Assembly (NCBI GenBank): GCA_964638055.1
Contig: CAZWXF010000027.1
Coordinates: 1-28,565, forward strand
Length of the DNA stretch: 28,565 nucleotides
Reading direction: 5' to 3'
From: Prado023 sp964638055
GTDB taxonomy: Bacteria > Actinomycetota > Actinomycetes > S36-B12 > CAIYMF01
This document shows, in pieces, positions 1 to 8,216 of the stretch. The notes below the pieces were generated by a model. It searched no databases. It saw only the letters and a list, made by a program, of their open reading frames with translations, and was not told the DNA's origin. The position numbers were made by a program, and so were the translations under genes. Each line of letters opens with the position of its first letter. The first letter of the stretch is position 1.

Positions 1-441
1 GCCGGGTCCGCCCGCCGGGGGCGACCCGTCGGCGACCAGATGGACAAGGCCGCCATTGCGGAACGCGACGACCTGGACCTGCTCGTCACCGGCCACGAGC
101 AGGCCAGCCAACCGGTCCATGAACGGGAGGTGTCCGACGACGGCGACTGGGCCCTCGGCTGCCATGGGGACGATCCACCCCCGCGCGGCCTTGACCGGAT
201 CATTCGGCGACAGGCCGGGGTGCGACTGTGGGACGGGGCTGCTGAGCACCTCGGCAAGGATCGTGGCGGTCTGCTCGGCCCGGAGCTTCCCGCTGTGGAT
301 GATCCGCCCGATCCGGACACCTGAGGCCGCCGCGCGTGACGCCGTCAGTCGGACCGAGCGCTGCCCCTGCTCGGAAAGGGGGCGCGATTCGTCCTGCACA
401 GCCGTGAGCGCCTCGCCGTGCTGCATGAGGTAGAGGTCCAT
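1..441 (-). CDS. sixA: SixA-type phosphohistidine phosphatase, 3' end cut by window edge
   Basis: Reading the minus strand from ATG at 441 gives 147 codons without a stop, running off the left edge. The protein starts MDLYLMQHGEA, the histidine-phosphatase motif with Q in place of R before the catalytic His8, common in actinobacterial SixA. The second catalytic histidine is His104 in VVGHLPF, and HSGKLRAEQTA (about 49-60) is the conserved SixA stretch. SixA proteins are about 160-170 residues, so only a short C-terminus is missing. The family removes phosphate from histidine in phosphotransfer proteins (HPt domains or the nitrogen PTS); the target here is unknown. The start is supported by an AAGGAGG ribosome site with 6-nt spacing. 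It lies downstream of the ABC operon on the same strand but is separated by 430 bp and a repeat array, so probably has its own promoter. Confidence 0.9.
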   Translation of the reverse strand, partial: MDLYLMQHGEALTAVQDESRPLSEQGQRSVRLTASRAAASGVRIGRIIHSGKLRAEQTATILAEVLSSPVPQSHPGLSPNDPVKAARGWIVPMAAEGPVAVVGHLPFMDRLAGLLVAGDEQVQVVAFRNGGLVHLVADGSPPAGGPG

Positions 442-643
442 GACAGCCCTCCTTCCGCGGTCCTATCCGTCAGATCGTGCCGAGATGGCGCGAGTCTGCG
501 CCGGACCCAGCATCCTCCCCGCACGAGGGACAGTCGTGCCCGCGACGTGCAGTGCCAGCCCCCGCCAGTGCTGCGCGGCCCGACCTGGGTCTCGAGCTCC
601 TCAGGGCCCGCCGACGCTGCCGCACACGAGCGGTGCGCTCAAC
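442..643. other. Intergenic region upstream of sixA
   Basis: No credible gene is seen. Close to sixA on the minus strand there is a possible -10 element TAGGAC (plus 460-465), with no convincing -35, followed by the ribosome site. The rest is GC-rich sequence without recognisable signals, ending at the repeat array. Confidence 0.4.
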
Positions 644-859
644 GGGTCTCGACGGGCTCGACCGGCGGGTCTCGACGGGCTCGACCGGCGGATCTCGACC
701 GGCGGGTCTCGACGGGCTCGACCGGCGGATCTCGACGGGCTCGGGTCTCGACGGGCTCGACCAGCGGATCTCGACGGGCTCGGGTCTCGACGGGCTCGGG
801 TCTCGACGGGCTCGACCGGCGGGTCTCGACGGGCTCGGGTCTCGACGGGCTCGACCGGC
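644..859. repeat. Mosaic tandem repeat of 16-bp and 23-bp units
   Basis: Eleven abutting units can be laid end to end from 644 to 859. The short unit is GGGTCTCGACGGGCTC (16 bp); the long unit adds GACCGGC (23 bp). The order is long 644, long 667, a 14-bp variant GGATCTCGACCGGC 690, long 704, short 727, long 743, short 766, short 782, long 798, short 821, long 837. Units begin GGGTCTC or GGATCTC. There are no unique spacers, so this is not CRISPR. It begins 11 bp after the end of the ABC permease gene and lies in the gap before sixA. Related GTCGAGACC-type intergenic repeats are familiar from several actinobacterial genera; their function is not established. Confidence 0.93.
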
Positions 860-870
860 CGGGTGTGTTG

Positions 871-1935
871 TCAGTCGACGTCTCGGGAGCGCAGGAGCAG
901 GGCGGAGACGACGAGCAACGCGGCGCACCCCACCGTGAGGGTGAGGAGCCCGCGGATGTCGGATATCCAGATGGTGCCGGGCTCTACGTACTCCCCCGTC
1001 AACGACTCGCCCATGGGGGCTGGGCCGGGGGTCCGGTCGATGACCCAGTACATGCCGCCGGTGAGCCAGGCGGCGACGTTCGTCTGGATCAGCCACTGCG
1101 AGGCCCAGGGCCACACCAACCCGATCACGGATTCCACGATCGAGACGAAGCCGATCGCCGCCCCGATCGCCCATCCCGTGCTGCGGGTCGCCATCGCCAG
1201 TGCATATCCCCCGGCTGCGGCCAGCACACCGAGCGGCAGCCATCGCAGGCCGATCTCGATGGCCGGCCCGGCTTCGGCCTCGGCGACTCCCAGCTCGGAG
1301 AGCCCCTGGACCTCGCCCACGACGCCGTGCGCCTGGGCGATCATCGAGCCCAGCCCCAAGGCCAGGCCGACCAGGACGGTCGTGATCACCAGGCCGAAGA
1401 CCGCGACCACTCCGAGCCGCACGAGGAACACGCGCACCCGCCGGGGTTCCCAGCTCAGAAGCAGTCCCATGGTTCGCGCGCCCCAATCGGCGCCGCCCGC
1501 CGAGGCCGCCACCATCAGGGCGATGAGCACGCTGATGCCCCCGGCGAAGTACATGAGGCCCTCCAGGTCCGAGGCGAGGAAGGGCTGCTTGCCCAGGTTC
1601 CACAGGGCGGACTGGGCTGCGTCCTCGCTGGAGGGCTTCCAGCAGGCTTGCTCCCGGTGTTCGTCCGGGATGGAGTCGTCGTTGAGGCACTCCTGGTAAT
1701 AGCCCTCCGCCGCGGCGAGGTACTGCGCGGCGGATCGCTCGAGGTCTCCCTGCGACAAAGGGGCGCTGTTGGCGAAGAGCAGGGCAGAGACGCCCAGGAT
1801 CGCGAGCACGCCGATGAGGACCATCCATCTCAGTGACCGCCGCGATCTCGCCCTGAGCACCTCCGAGGCCACCAGCCCCGACAGACGTGGCGCCCTGATG
1901 ACCTGGTTCGTGCCCGTCGCGGTCGACTGGCTCAT
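871..1935 (-). CDS. ABC-2 type transporter permease
   Basis: A 354-residue integral membrane protein following its ATPase gene. Visible hydrophobic segments include about 37-55 (WMVLIGVLAILGVSALLFA), a stretch around 125-145 (MYFAGGISVLIALMVAASAG), one around 170-190 (VFLVRLGVVAVFGLVITTV), further segments near 235-270, and a last one near 335-350 ending LLLRSRDVD. A large soluble loop follows the first segment, typical of ABC-2 permeases with one cytoplasmic N-terminus and an outside loop. It forms the membrane channel for the ATPase at 1935-2867; substrate unknown. The start codon overlaps the ATPase stop by one base (TAATG), so translation is probably coupled. The gene ends 11 bp before the tandem repeat array. 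It could be an antibiotic or lipid exporter, but the sequence does not show which. Confidence 0.85.
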   Translation of the reverse strand: MSQSTATGTNQVIRAPRLSGLVASEVLRARSRRSLRWMVLIGVLAILGVSALLFANSAPLSQGDLERSAAQYLAAAEGYYQECLNDDSIPDEHREQACWKPSSEDAAQSALWNLGKQPFLASDLEGLMYFAGGISVLIALMVAASAGGADWGARTMGLLLSWEPRRVRVFLVRLGVVAVFGLVITTVLVGLALGLGSMIAQAHGVVGEVQGLSELGVAEAEAGPAIEIGLRWLPLGVLAAAGGYALAMATRSTGWAIGAAIGFVSIVESVIGLVWPWASQWLIQTNVAAWLTGGMYWVIDRTPGPAPMGESLTGEYVEPGTIWISDIRGLLTLTVGCAALLVVSALLLRSRDVD

Positions 1936-2867
1936 TACTGGCTCTCCCCCGGGGCGGTCAGCTCGAGGAATGCCGCCTCGAGGTCGGGACGCAGCACGGT
2001 GATCTCACTGGCCCACTGGCCCGACGTGGCCAGGACGTAGTTGACGTGCGCACCGTCCGCGGACTCGACGGTGACCGAGCTCGAACGGGGGTCTCCCACG
2101 GCGGTGAGGCCGGCGGCATCGAGCGCGACGACCGCCTGATGCGGGTCCGGGACGCGGACAACCAGGCGCTGTCCCGAGCTCGCCCTGGCGAGGATCTCCG
2201 CGACGGACCCTGAGGCGATCATGGCCCCCCGCCCGATGATGGTGACCCCGTCACACACGGCCGCGATCTCGGCGAGCAGGTGGCTGGAGAGGAAGACGGT
2301 CGTGTCCCCCTGGGATCCGAGGCGCCGGATGAGCTCGCGCACCTCGACCATGCCGGCCGGGTCCAGGCCGTTGGTGGGCTCGTCCAGGATGAGCAGCCGC
2401 GGGTCCTTGAGCATCGCGGCCGCGATCGCCAGGCGCTGGCGCATGCCCAACGAGTAGCCACGGACCCGGTCGTCGGCGCGCTCGGTCAGACCGACCAACT
2501 CGAGCATCTGGTCGACCCGGTTCCCCGACAGGCCGGCCAACCGGGCCAGGATGACCAGGTTCCTGCGGCCCGAGAACGCCGGGAACAGCTGGGGGGACTC
2601 CACGAGGGCGCCCACAGAGCCGGCGACCTGCGACAGGCCCCCGGGCACGTCCGCCCCGAGGACGCGGATCCGGCCGGAGTCGGCGCCGACGAGGCCCAGA
2701 GCGATCCGGATGGTGGTCGTCTTCCCAGAGCCGTTCGGCCCGAGGAATCCATGGACCCCGCCGGACTCGATCGCCATGGACAGCGAGTCCACCGCAACGG
2801 TGCGTCTGCGCCTGGATCCGTAGGTCTTGTCGACGGATTCGAACTCGATGACCGGCGCCCCCGACAT
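1935..2867 (-). CDS. ABC transporter ATP-binding protein
   Basis: A 310-residue ABC ATPase with all expected motifs: Walker A GPNGSGKTT at about 43-51, the signature region YSLGMRQRLAIA, Walker B LLILDEPTNGLDP and a switch histidine in LSSHLLAEI. The C-terminal third, after about residue 220, is the extra domain common in ATPases of ABC-2 drug or bacitracin-type exporters (CcmA/DrrA-like). It energises the permease encoded immediately downstream. Its ATG is one base away from the stop of the upstream membrane protein gene (2869), and its stop overlaps the permease start, so the three genes form one transcription unit. The substrate cannot be told from sequence; efflux is likelier than uptake because no binding protein is present. 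Confidence 0.93.
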   Translation of the reverse strand: MSGAPVIEFESVDKTYGSRRRRTVAVDSLSMAIESGGVHGFLGPNGSGKTTTIRIALGLVGADSGRIRVLGADVPGGLSQVAGSVGALVESPQLFPAFSGRRNLVILARLAGLSGNRVDQMLELVGLTERADDRVRGYSLGMRQRLAIAAAMLKDPRLLILDEPTNGLDPAGMVEVRELIRRLGSQGDTTVFLSSHLLAEIAAVCDGVTIIGRGAMIASGSVAEILARASSGQRLVVRVPDPHQAVVALDAAGLTAVGDPRSSSVTVESADGAHVNYVLATSGQWASEITVLRPDLEAAFLELTAPGESQ

Positions 2868-2868
2868 C

Positions 2869-3528
2869 TCAGATCCACCCCAGCTCGCTGAACTCCGGGA
2901 ACACCAGTCCGTCGACCGCGAACCAGTAGATGCCCCATCCGATCAGAAGTATCAGACCCAGCCCGCCGACCAGCCTCATGAGCCTGGCCACCGGCGCGGG
3001 CCGCCACCGCAGGCCGAAGCCGAGGGCGCCGCCGAGCATGATCAGGCCCAGGACCGGCGTCCCCCCCTCGATATAGGTGTTCACCAGCGTCAGGCTGACG
3101 AGCCCACCGAGCACCAGGTCGACGGTGGCCACCTTCGCAGGTCCCTCGCGCAGGGCCAGGGCCACCGCAGCCAGCACCAGGTACAGGCCCACGTACCAGA
3201 TGTAGTGGCTGACGACCTCGTCCCAGAGGTGGATGACGTCGTGGGCAGCCCCATCCTGCGCCGCCGCGTTGCTGATCGAGTTCGCCGCCAGGTGCAGGCC
3301 GTGGCCCAAAGTGAAGGTCACGGCACCGACCCAGAGCACCGCCCACGTGGTGCGCCCCGCCGCACTTCGCAGGAGCACCATCAGCGCCGTGCCGATCAGC
3401 GCGTACGGCGTCAGGAGGTCCACCCAGTCAGCCACCCGGGTCTGGCCGAGGTCGCCGAGCGGCTTGAAGATCGTGCCGGCCTGCATGCCGACGACGAGGG
3501 ACAAGGCGAAGCATCTGAGCCAGACCAT
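2869..3528 (-). CDS. Polytopic membrane protein of unknown function
   Basis: A 219-residue protein with about six or seven hydrophobic segments (near 3-15, 38-54, 62-78, 110-128, 138-155, 160-175 and 188-208). I do not recognise the family. Most polar features are histidines: GHGLHLAANS (about 75-84) and HDVIHLWDEVVSHYIWY (about 97-113), followed by membrane segments. Such paired His/Asp/Glu residues at membrane borders could bind a metal or haem, but this is speculation. It is the first gene of the operon with the ABC ATPase and permease, ending one base before the ATPase start, so it may be an accessory or partner of that exporter. A GGGAGG ribosome site lies about 10 nt upstream of the chosen ATG. 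Confidence 0.72.
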   Translation of the reverse strand: MVWLRCFALSLVVGMQAGTIFKPLGDLGQTRVADWVDLLTPYALIGTALMVLLRSAAGRTTWAVLWVGAVTFTLGHGLHLAANSISNAAAQDGAAHDVIHLWDEVVSHYIWYVGLYLVLAAVALALREGPAKVATVDLVLGGLVSLTLVNTYIEGGTPVLGLIMLGGALGFGLRWRPAPVARLMRLVGGLGLILLIGWGIYWFAVDGLVFPEFSELGWI

Positions 3529-3744
3529 CCGCGATCACCCTCCCGCTGACACCCCCCCATGATCGGGGCTGGTCGTGAGGCTACGTGAGGCCACTGACAT
3601 CCGCGTCGGCTGCCCTGCCCGTGTCGTCGCGTGCTCGTGCCGTCAGCCACACCACCACCTGATCCCTCAGCCCTGCGCTGCCAGACGCGAGCCACACGCC
3701 TTCCCGGATGCGCGCGAGCATGGCTCGACCTCTAGCGTGCATCC
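3529..3744. promoter_or_regulatory. Divergent promoter region
   Basis: This 216-bp region separates the minus-strand ABC operon from the plus-strand oxidoreductase. On the plus strand TAGCGT (3733-3738) fits an actinobacterial TAnnnT -10 element and ends 6 nt before the ATG at 3745, with no ribosome site between, suggesting a leaderless transcript. No clear -35 is seen. No gene is apparent in the region. Confidence 0.45.
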
Positions 3745-4956
3745 ATGCCCTCCCGCGATCACGACGTCGTGCTGTTCGGAGCCACCGGGTTCACCGGCAG
3801 GCTGGTGGCCCAGCGCCTGGTCGAGCGGACGCCACCTGGGGTCCGAGTCGCCCTTGCCGGCCGGTCCCTGGCCAAGCTGGCCGAAGTGCGTGACCAGCTC
3901 GGTGAGACCGCGGCCGCATGGCCTCTGCTGCTCTGCGACGCCGAGGACAAGGCGTCGATGGCGAGGGTTGCCGGAAGCGCCGTCGCCGTGGCCACGACCG
4001 TCGGGCCCTACCTGCGCAACGGGATGCCCCTGGCCCGCGCTTGTGCCCACGCCGGGACGCACTACGTCGATCTCGCCGGTGAGGTCCTCTTCATGCGGGC
4101 TTCCATCGACGCCAACCACGAGGAGGCGGCGAGCACAGGCGCGCGCATCGTGCACGCCTGCGGCTTCGACTCCATCCCGTCGGACCTCGCGGTCATGCTC
4201 CTGGGCCAGACGTGCGGCCCGCTCGGGGAGACCACCCTCGTTGTCGAGGACCTCAAGGGGGGACTCTCCGGCGGCACGGTCGCCTCAGCCCGCGAGGAGG
4301 CCGGCGCCGCGGCCGCGAACCCCGAGGCCAAGGCCATCCTTCGCGACCCGTACAGCCTGACCCCGGATCGGGAGGCAGAGCCTGACCTGGGACCACAGCC
4401 GGACATGGTCAAGCCCACGCTCGACCCGACCCTCGGCTGGCTCGGTCCCTTCGTGATGGCCTCGGCGAACACGCGAGTCGTCCGGCGTACGAACGCCCTC
4501 GCGGGCTACCCGTACGGTCGCGAGTTCAGGTACCGCGAGGCGATGGGCTACGGCACCGGGATGACCGCCCCACCCAAGGCCATGGGCATGGGAGTCGGAC
4601 TCGGGATGCTGGGTGCCGCCATGGGATTCGGGCCCACCCGGGCCGGGTCCGGCAAGGTGCTGCCCAAGCCCGGGGAGGGCCCTTCGCGCAAGGACCAGGA
4701 GTCAGGGCGCTTCCGCATGCGCGTGCACGGCTCCCCCGAGGCCACACAGGGCAGGACCGCTCTGGTCGCGGCCCAGGGCGACCCCGGATACGCCGCTACC
4801 TCGGTCATGCTGGCAGAGGCGGTGCTCCTGGCGGCCATGGGCGACCCCGACCTGCCGGACGGCGCGGGCGTGCTGACGCCGGCGACGGGGCTGGGGATGC
4901 CGCTCGTCGAACGGCTGCGGGCCGCGGGCATGACCCTCGAGGTCCAGGGGGCCTGA
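3745..4956 (+). CDS. Saccharopine dehydrogenase-like / trans-acting enoyl reductase family oxidoreductase
   Basis: A 403-residue protein opening with a Rossmann nucleotide-binding motif, VVLFGATGFTGRLVAQRL (about 8-25), then an LAGRS motif for NADP, and the conserved TTVGPYLRNGMPLARACAHAGTHYVDLAGE-type stretch (in part at about 89-118) followed by HACGFDSIPSDL. This is the architecture of the family containing mycobacterial trans-acting enoyl reductases, which reduce polyketide-derived lipid intermediates, and of other saccharopine-dehydrogenase-like proteins whose substrates are unknown. Length matches the family (about 400). A glycine- and methionine-rich segment near 270-300 may contact membrane lipid. 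It stands alone between a divergent operon and a convergent one. The start sits 6 nt after a -10-like TAGCGT, pointing to leaderless translation. The stop codon lies inside the first copy of a 17-bp tandem repeat. Confidence 0.85.
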   Translation: MPSRDHDVVLFGATGFTGRLVAQRLVERTPPGVRVALAGRSLAKLAEVRDQLGETAAAWPLLLCDAEDKASMARVAGSAVAVATTVGPYLRNGMPLARACAHAGTHYVDLAGEVLFMRASIDANHEEAASTGARIVHACGFDSIPSDLAVMLLGQTCGPLGETTLVVEDLKGGLSGGTVASAREEAGAAAANPEAKAILRDPYSLTPDREAEPDLGPQPDMVKPTLDPTLGWLGPFVMASANTRVVRRTNALAGYPYGREFRYREAMGYGTGMTAPPKAMGMGVGLGMLGAAMGFGPTRAGSGKVLPKPGEGPSRKDQESGRFRMRVHGSPEATQGRTALVAAQGDPGYAATSVMLAEAVLLAAMGDPDLPDGAGVLTPATGLGMPLVERLRAAGMTLEVQGA

Positions 4957-5043
4957 GTCGTTGGAGGGCCTGAGTCGTTGGAGGGCCTGAGTCGTTGGAG
5001 GGCCTGAGTCGTTGGCGGGCCTGAGTCGTTGGCGGGCCTGAGT
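4952..5043. repeat. 17-bp tandem repeat, five copies plus a partial
   Basis: The unit CCTGAGTCGTTGGAGGG repeats at 4952, 4969 and 4986, then as CCTGAGTCGTTGGCGGG at 5003 and 5020, followed by a partial CCTGAGTC at 5037. The first copy contains the TGA stop of the upstream oxidoreductase gene (4954-4956). The array fills the space between that gene and the convergent Tad operon. It shows no strong inverted repeat, so it is not an obvious terminator hairpin. Confidence 0.93.
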
Positions 5044-5123
5044 CAAGCGCGTCGGTCTGAGCATCTCGGATGCCCGGGGACGCGGGTGCCCGTGACAGGC
5101 GTGCCCAGGCGGGCCGCCGCGGC
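5044..5123. other. Convergent intergenic spacer
   Basis: About 80 bp of GC-rich sequence between the 17-bp repeat and the end of the LysM/BTAD gene. Neither a gene nor a convincing terminator stem is seen. Confidence 0.4.
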
Positions 5124-8100
5124 TCAGGCGCTGGCCTTGCCCACCGTCGGGTCACCCAGGCTGGCCAGGAGGTCGTGGAGCACCTCGGACTCCATCTCCG
5201 TCGTGAGCGCGCGCAGGACGGCTGCCCGGGCCAGGTCGCGGCGTCCGTCCCGGAGGTGTCGCTGTGCCAGCTCGTGGGCGACATCGGCGATCCAGCCGAG
5301 CATCTCTCCGACGTGCACGTCGGCCCAGCCGACCCCACGGCCTGCCAGGGGCCCGAGTGGGCGGCCGCGCACCAGGGCGAGGGCCGCGCTGAGCTGGGCC
5401 CGGTCCTGGGGATCGGTCAGCCCCTCGTCGGCCAGCCGGCGGAAGTCCTGCCAGTCGCTGGAGACCGACTCGCGCAGCCGCAGCCGGCCATCGGACTCCG
5501 TGAAGGCCATCAGGTACGGGCGGTTGCACTCGTCCCGGCCCAACCATGTCCGGGTCCGCGAGAGCATCTGACGGCAGGACTGGGGGTTGGCCGCCCGCCC
5601 CGGCCAGAGCGCGCCCTGCAGGTGGCTGGGACGGGATCCCGGGTTGAGGTGGACGAACGCGGTGGTCTCGGCCAGGCGGCTGATGCGGGAGCGATCCACA
5701 CGACCCGAGGCTCCCAGGACGATGACCTCCCCGAGCACGAGGAGCCGGGGTGCTGGACGATCCGTCGCCTCCGGATCGGAGGGCCGGGTGAGGGCGGACC
5801 GCTCGTGCGTCAGGGTCGGGACCGGGAGAGGTCGATCCGCGGCGTCGAGGACCGCAGCGAGGGATCGCTCGTCAGCGATGGGCAGCCGCGGCGGCGTCAG
5901 GGGGACGTCACCGGGATTCAGGATCGCCCGATCGCCGTCGACATGCAGGACCATGCCCGCCGGGGCACCTGGCCCAGCATCGCCGGGCGTCTGCCTGCCT
6001 GCGGCCGGGTCGGCCCAGATGACTCCCACCCCCCTTGCCCGGGGTGGCAGCTCCGCTGCCGCAGTCACCAGGACGAGGGGTGGGTCCTCGGACAGCGCAT
6101 CATCCATGCGACCAGCCGCATCCGATGCGTCGGCCGGGCGCCCCCCTTGCTCCTGACGTGGCTCCATCGGTCCCCGCGGGGTCGGGGCATCGCCACGTCG
6201 GCTCGGGGACTCGATGCGCGCCCGCTCAGCCAGGACCTGCGCCCCACTCGCCGCAGAGGCCCGGGTCCCCGTGACCTCGACGGTTCCGACGGACTGGGAT
6301 CGGGCGAGGATCGGCTCGGGCAGGTCGACGACATGCTCCACATGCCCGGCGGCGGGCCCGAACGCCACCTCCGCGCTGAGCGCGGCCTGGACCTGCCCGA
6401 CGCTGGCACTGGGCCCCGCCACGCGCAGGACGCCGATCTCCACAAGGTCGACCAGGACGGCATCCTCTGCGTCGAAGCCCACCGTGATCAGGGCGGGATA
6501 GGCCGGTGGGTGATCGGGGGGCGCCTCGGTCAGCGCTCCGGTGTCGAGCTCCCAGCGAGTCGGAGCGATGGAGCGGAACGGTGGGAATGCCGACGAGTGT
6601 TCGCTCATCAGCTCAAGCACGATCCGCTCGGTGCTGGCCCTGAGCAGGCGAAGTGCCGGTGGACGCGCCCCCGCCGCAGATGCGGATGCGCCCAGCTGCC
6701 GCAGGGAGCGGTCGAGCAGGGCGACCAGTCGGTGGTCGAGGGCCAGCGCCGCGAGCTCGCCCAGTCGGCGTGCCTCGTCGGACGTCGGTTCCGCCGCGGG
6801 GGCCGACGAGCCCTGGCGCTGGGCATCCCTGCGCCGACGTGCGACCTCCCGCGCCAGGCCCGCCAGCGCAAGGACGCCGAGCACGCCCTGGGCGGGCAGC
6901 GCGACGGCGGGATCGTCCAGGGTCCCGATCACCGCATCGAAGCCCGCCCGCTCCACAGCGGCCGGAGGTGGCACGGCCCGAGGGGATCCGAGCTGCTGCG
7001 TGGGACCGGGCGTGGCGGTGGCCGTGGCAGAGCGATCCAGCGGGGGCAGCGTTGGATCGGGTCCCGGGCTCCCCTGCGGGACGGCCGCACGGGAGCGCCC
7101 CTCCTCGCCGCCCAGCCCTGCCGATGCGTCCGCTGTAGCCGGTGCAGGGCCCCCGCGCTCCAGGCCGGGCAATCGGTCGCCGCCCCGGGCCGCCGGCTGG
7201 GCGGTGCCCCCGCCACCGGCATCGCCCCCTGTGGGCACGACCAGCTCCCAGCTCGGCCGGATGAGGTCGGGATCCCGCAGTCTCCCGCCATCTGGCTGCA
7301 GGTCCCCCCGATTCGCCAGGAAGATCTCGGGATAGCGCGTGCCGTCGCCCAGCTCCTCCTTGGCGATCGCCCACAGGGACTCTCCCGGCTCGACGTGATG
7401 CACGTGTGGGCGGGTCACGTCCAGGCGCGCATCCGCCGGGAGCCGCAGCCGCCAGCCCGGGCGTATCCGACCGTCCTGTCCGAGCGCCCTGCCATCCGGC
7501 TGAGGAACGCCCCGGTTGAGCCGAACGATGTCGTCGAAGCGTGCACCGTCGCCCAGATGCAGCTCAGCGAGCATCCACAGGGTGTCGTGGCGCCCGACCA
7601 CGACGATGGGCAGGCTCGCGTCGGCGGCATGGCTGGACTGCGCCCCCCGCTCGACTCCCCGTTCCAGCGGTGAGACAGGGCGGGCCGGTTCCGCGTCAGC
7701 GCCCACCCTCGTCGTGTTCTGGACGGCGGCAGCAAGGCTCGGCGCTGTCCCCTGCGCCGAGGCCGAGACCCCCGGGCCCACCAGTGCGACCGCGACCGTC
7801 ATCGAAGCAACCATGTTCGCGGCAAGTCGCTGGGCGGGGCCCAGGCCGCGCACGGAGGGGACCGGACGGCGGCGTGCGAGCGCCCAGACCTCCAGCAGGA
7901 GGCTCACCGCGACGAGGGCCCACGCAGTCCACGCCAGAGCGAGCAGGAGGACCAGCAGCAGGGTCCCGTCGTCCGGCCTGAGCAGCAGCCCCGGGGTCAG
8001 CAGGTCGGGCTCGATCGGCAGAAGGACACCGAGTCGCAGGAGCAGGATCGGTGCGCCGGCCATCAGCAGGAGCGTCCCGGCCGCACCCATGAGTCCGGCC

Positions 8101-8192
8101 ACGCTGCCGCCGCCTCCGTGCGCACGCGGCACCTGCTGCGTGCGCTCCGCTGCGTTCCCCTGCGGCCGCTGGGCCACATCCTGAGCACTCAT
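5124..8192 (-). CDS. LysM and BTAD-like domain membrane protein of the Tad locus
   Basis: A 1022-residue protein. Hydrophobic segments lie at about 31-57, 77-103 and 120-146, the last ending in an ASA-type region. Two LysM-like domains follow: about 195-252 (GRHDTLWMLAELHLGD...) and 264-320 (VEPGESLWAIAKEELGD...), which in this family bind peptidoglycan. A long Pro/Gly/Ala-rich linker leads to another hydrophobic segment near 430-449 with an RRRR stop-transfer. The last 200 residues (about 820-1022) resemble the DNA-binding plus BTAD helical region of SARP-type regulators (LWPGRAANPQSCRQMLSRTRTWLG, then ARAAVLRALTTEMESE). Proteins of this layout are commonly found with actinobacterial Tad genes, where the role is unproven. 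It is the last gene of the operon, 24 bp after the TadG-like gene, with a GGGAGG ribosome site. Confidence 0.8.
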   Translation of the reverse strand: MSAQDVAQRPQGNAAERTQQVPRAHGGGGSVAGLMGAAGTLLLMAGAPILLLRLGVLLPIEPDLLTPGLLLRPDDGTLLLVLLLALAWTAWALVAVSLLLEVWALARRRPVPSVRGLGPAQRLAANMVASMTVAVALVGPGVSASAQGTAPSLAAAVQNTTRVGADAEPARPVSPLERGVERGAQSSHAADASLPIVVVGRHDTLWMLAELHLGDGARFDDIVRLNRGVPQPDGRALGQDGRIRPGWRLRLPADARLDVTRPHVHHVEPGESLWAIAKEELGDGTRYPEIFLANRGDLQPDGGRLRDPDLIRPSWELVVPTGGDAGGGGTAQPAARGGDRLPGLERGGPAPATADASAGLGGEEGRSRAAVPQGSPGPDPTLPPLDRSATATATPGPTQQLGSPRAVPPPAAVERAGFDAVIGTLDDPAVALPAQGVLGVLALAGLAREVARRRRDAQRQGSSAPAAEPTSDEARRLGELAALALDHRLVALLDRSLRQLGASASAAGARPPALRLLRASTERIVLELMSEHSSAFPPFRSIAPTRWELDTGALTEAPPDHPPAYPALITVGFDAEDAVLVDLVEIGVLRVAGPSASVGQVQAALSAEVAFGPAAGHVEHVVDLPEPILARSQSVGTVEVTGTRASAASGAQVLAERARIESPSRRGDAPTPRGPMEPRQEQGGRPADASDAAGRMDDALSEDPPLVLVTAAAELPPRARGVGVIWADPAAGRQTPGDAGPGAPAGMVLHVDGDRAILNPGDVPLTPPRLPIADERSLAAVLDAADRPLPVPTLTHERSALTRPSDPEATDRPAPRLLVLGEVIVLGASGRVDRSRISRLAETTAFVHLNPGSRPSHLQGALWPGRAANPQSCRQMLSRTRTWLGRDECNRPYLMAFTESDGRLRLRESVSSDWQDFRRLADEGLTDPQDRAQLSAALALVRGRPLGPLAGRGVGWADVHVGEMLGWIADVAHELAQRHLRDGRRDLARAAVLRALTTEMESEVLHDLLASLGDPTVGKASA

Positions 8193-8216
8193 CCCCGACC
8201 TCCCCTTGGTTGACGC

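Noticed and set aside
644..859. CRISPR array
   Set aside because: Units of 14-23 bp abut without spacers, and no cas gene is present.
418..1836. Plus-strand frames of 419 and 472 codons across the repeat and permease
   Set aside because: They are mirror frames of the permease plus translated repeat; the minus-strand permease has membrane helices and operon context.
5070..7673. An 867-codon open frame on the plus strand
   Set aside because: It is the complement of the LysM/BTAD gene, a common artefact in GC-rich DNA; its sequence has no domain, while the minus-strand frame does.
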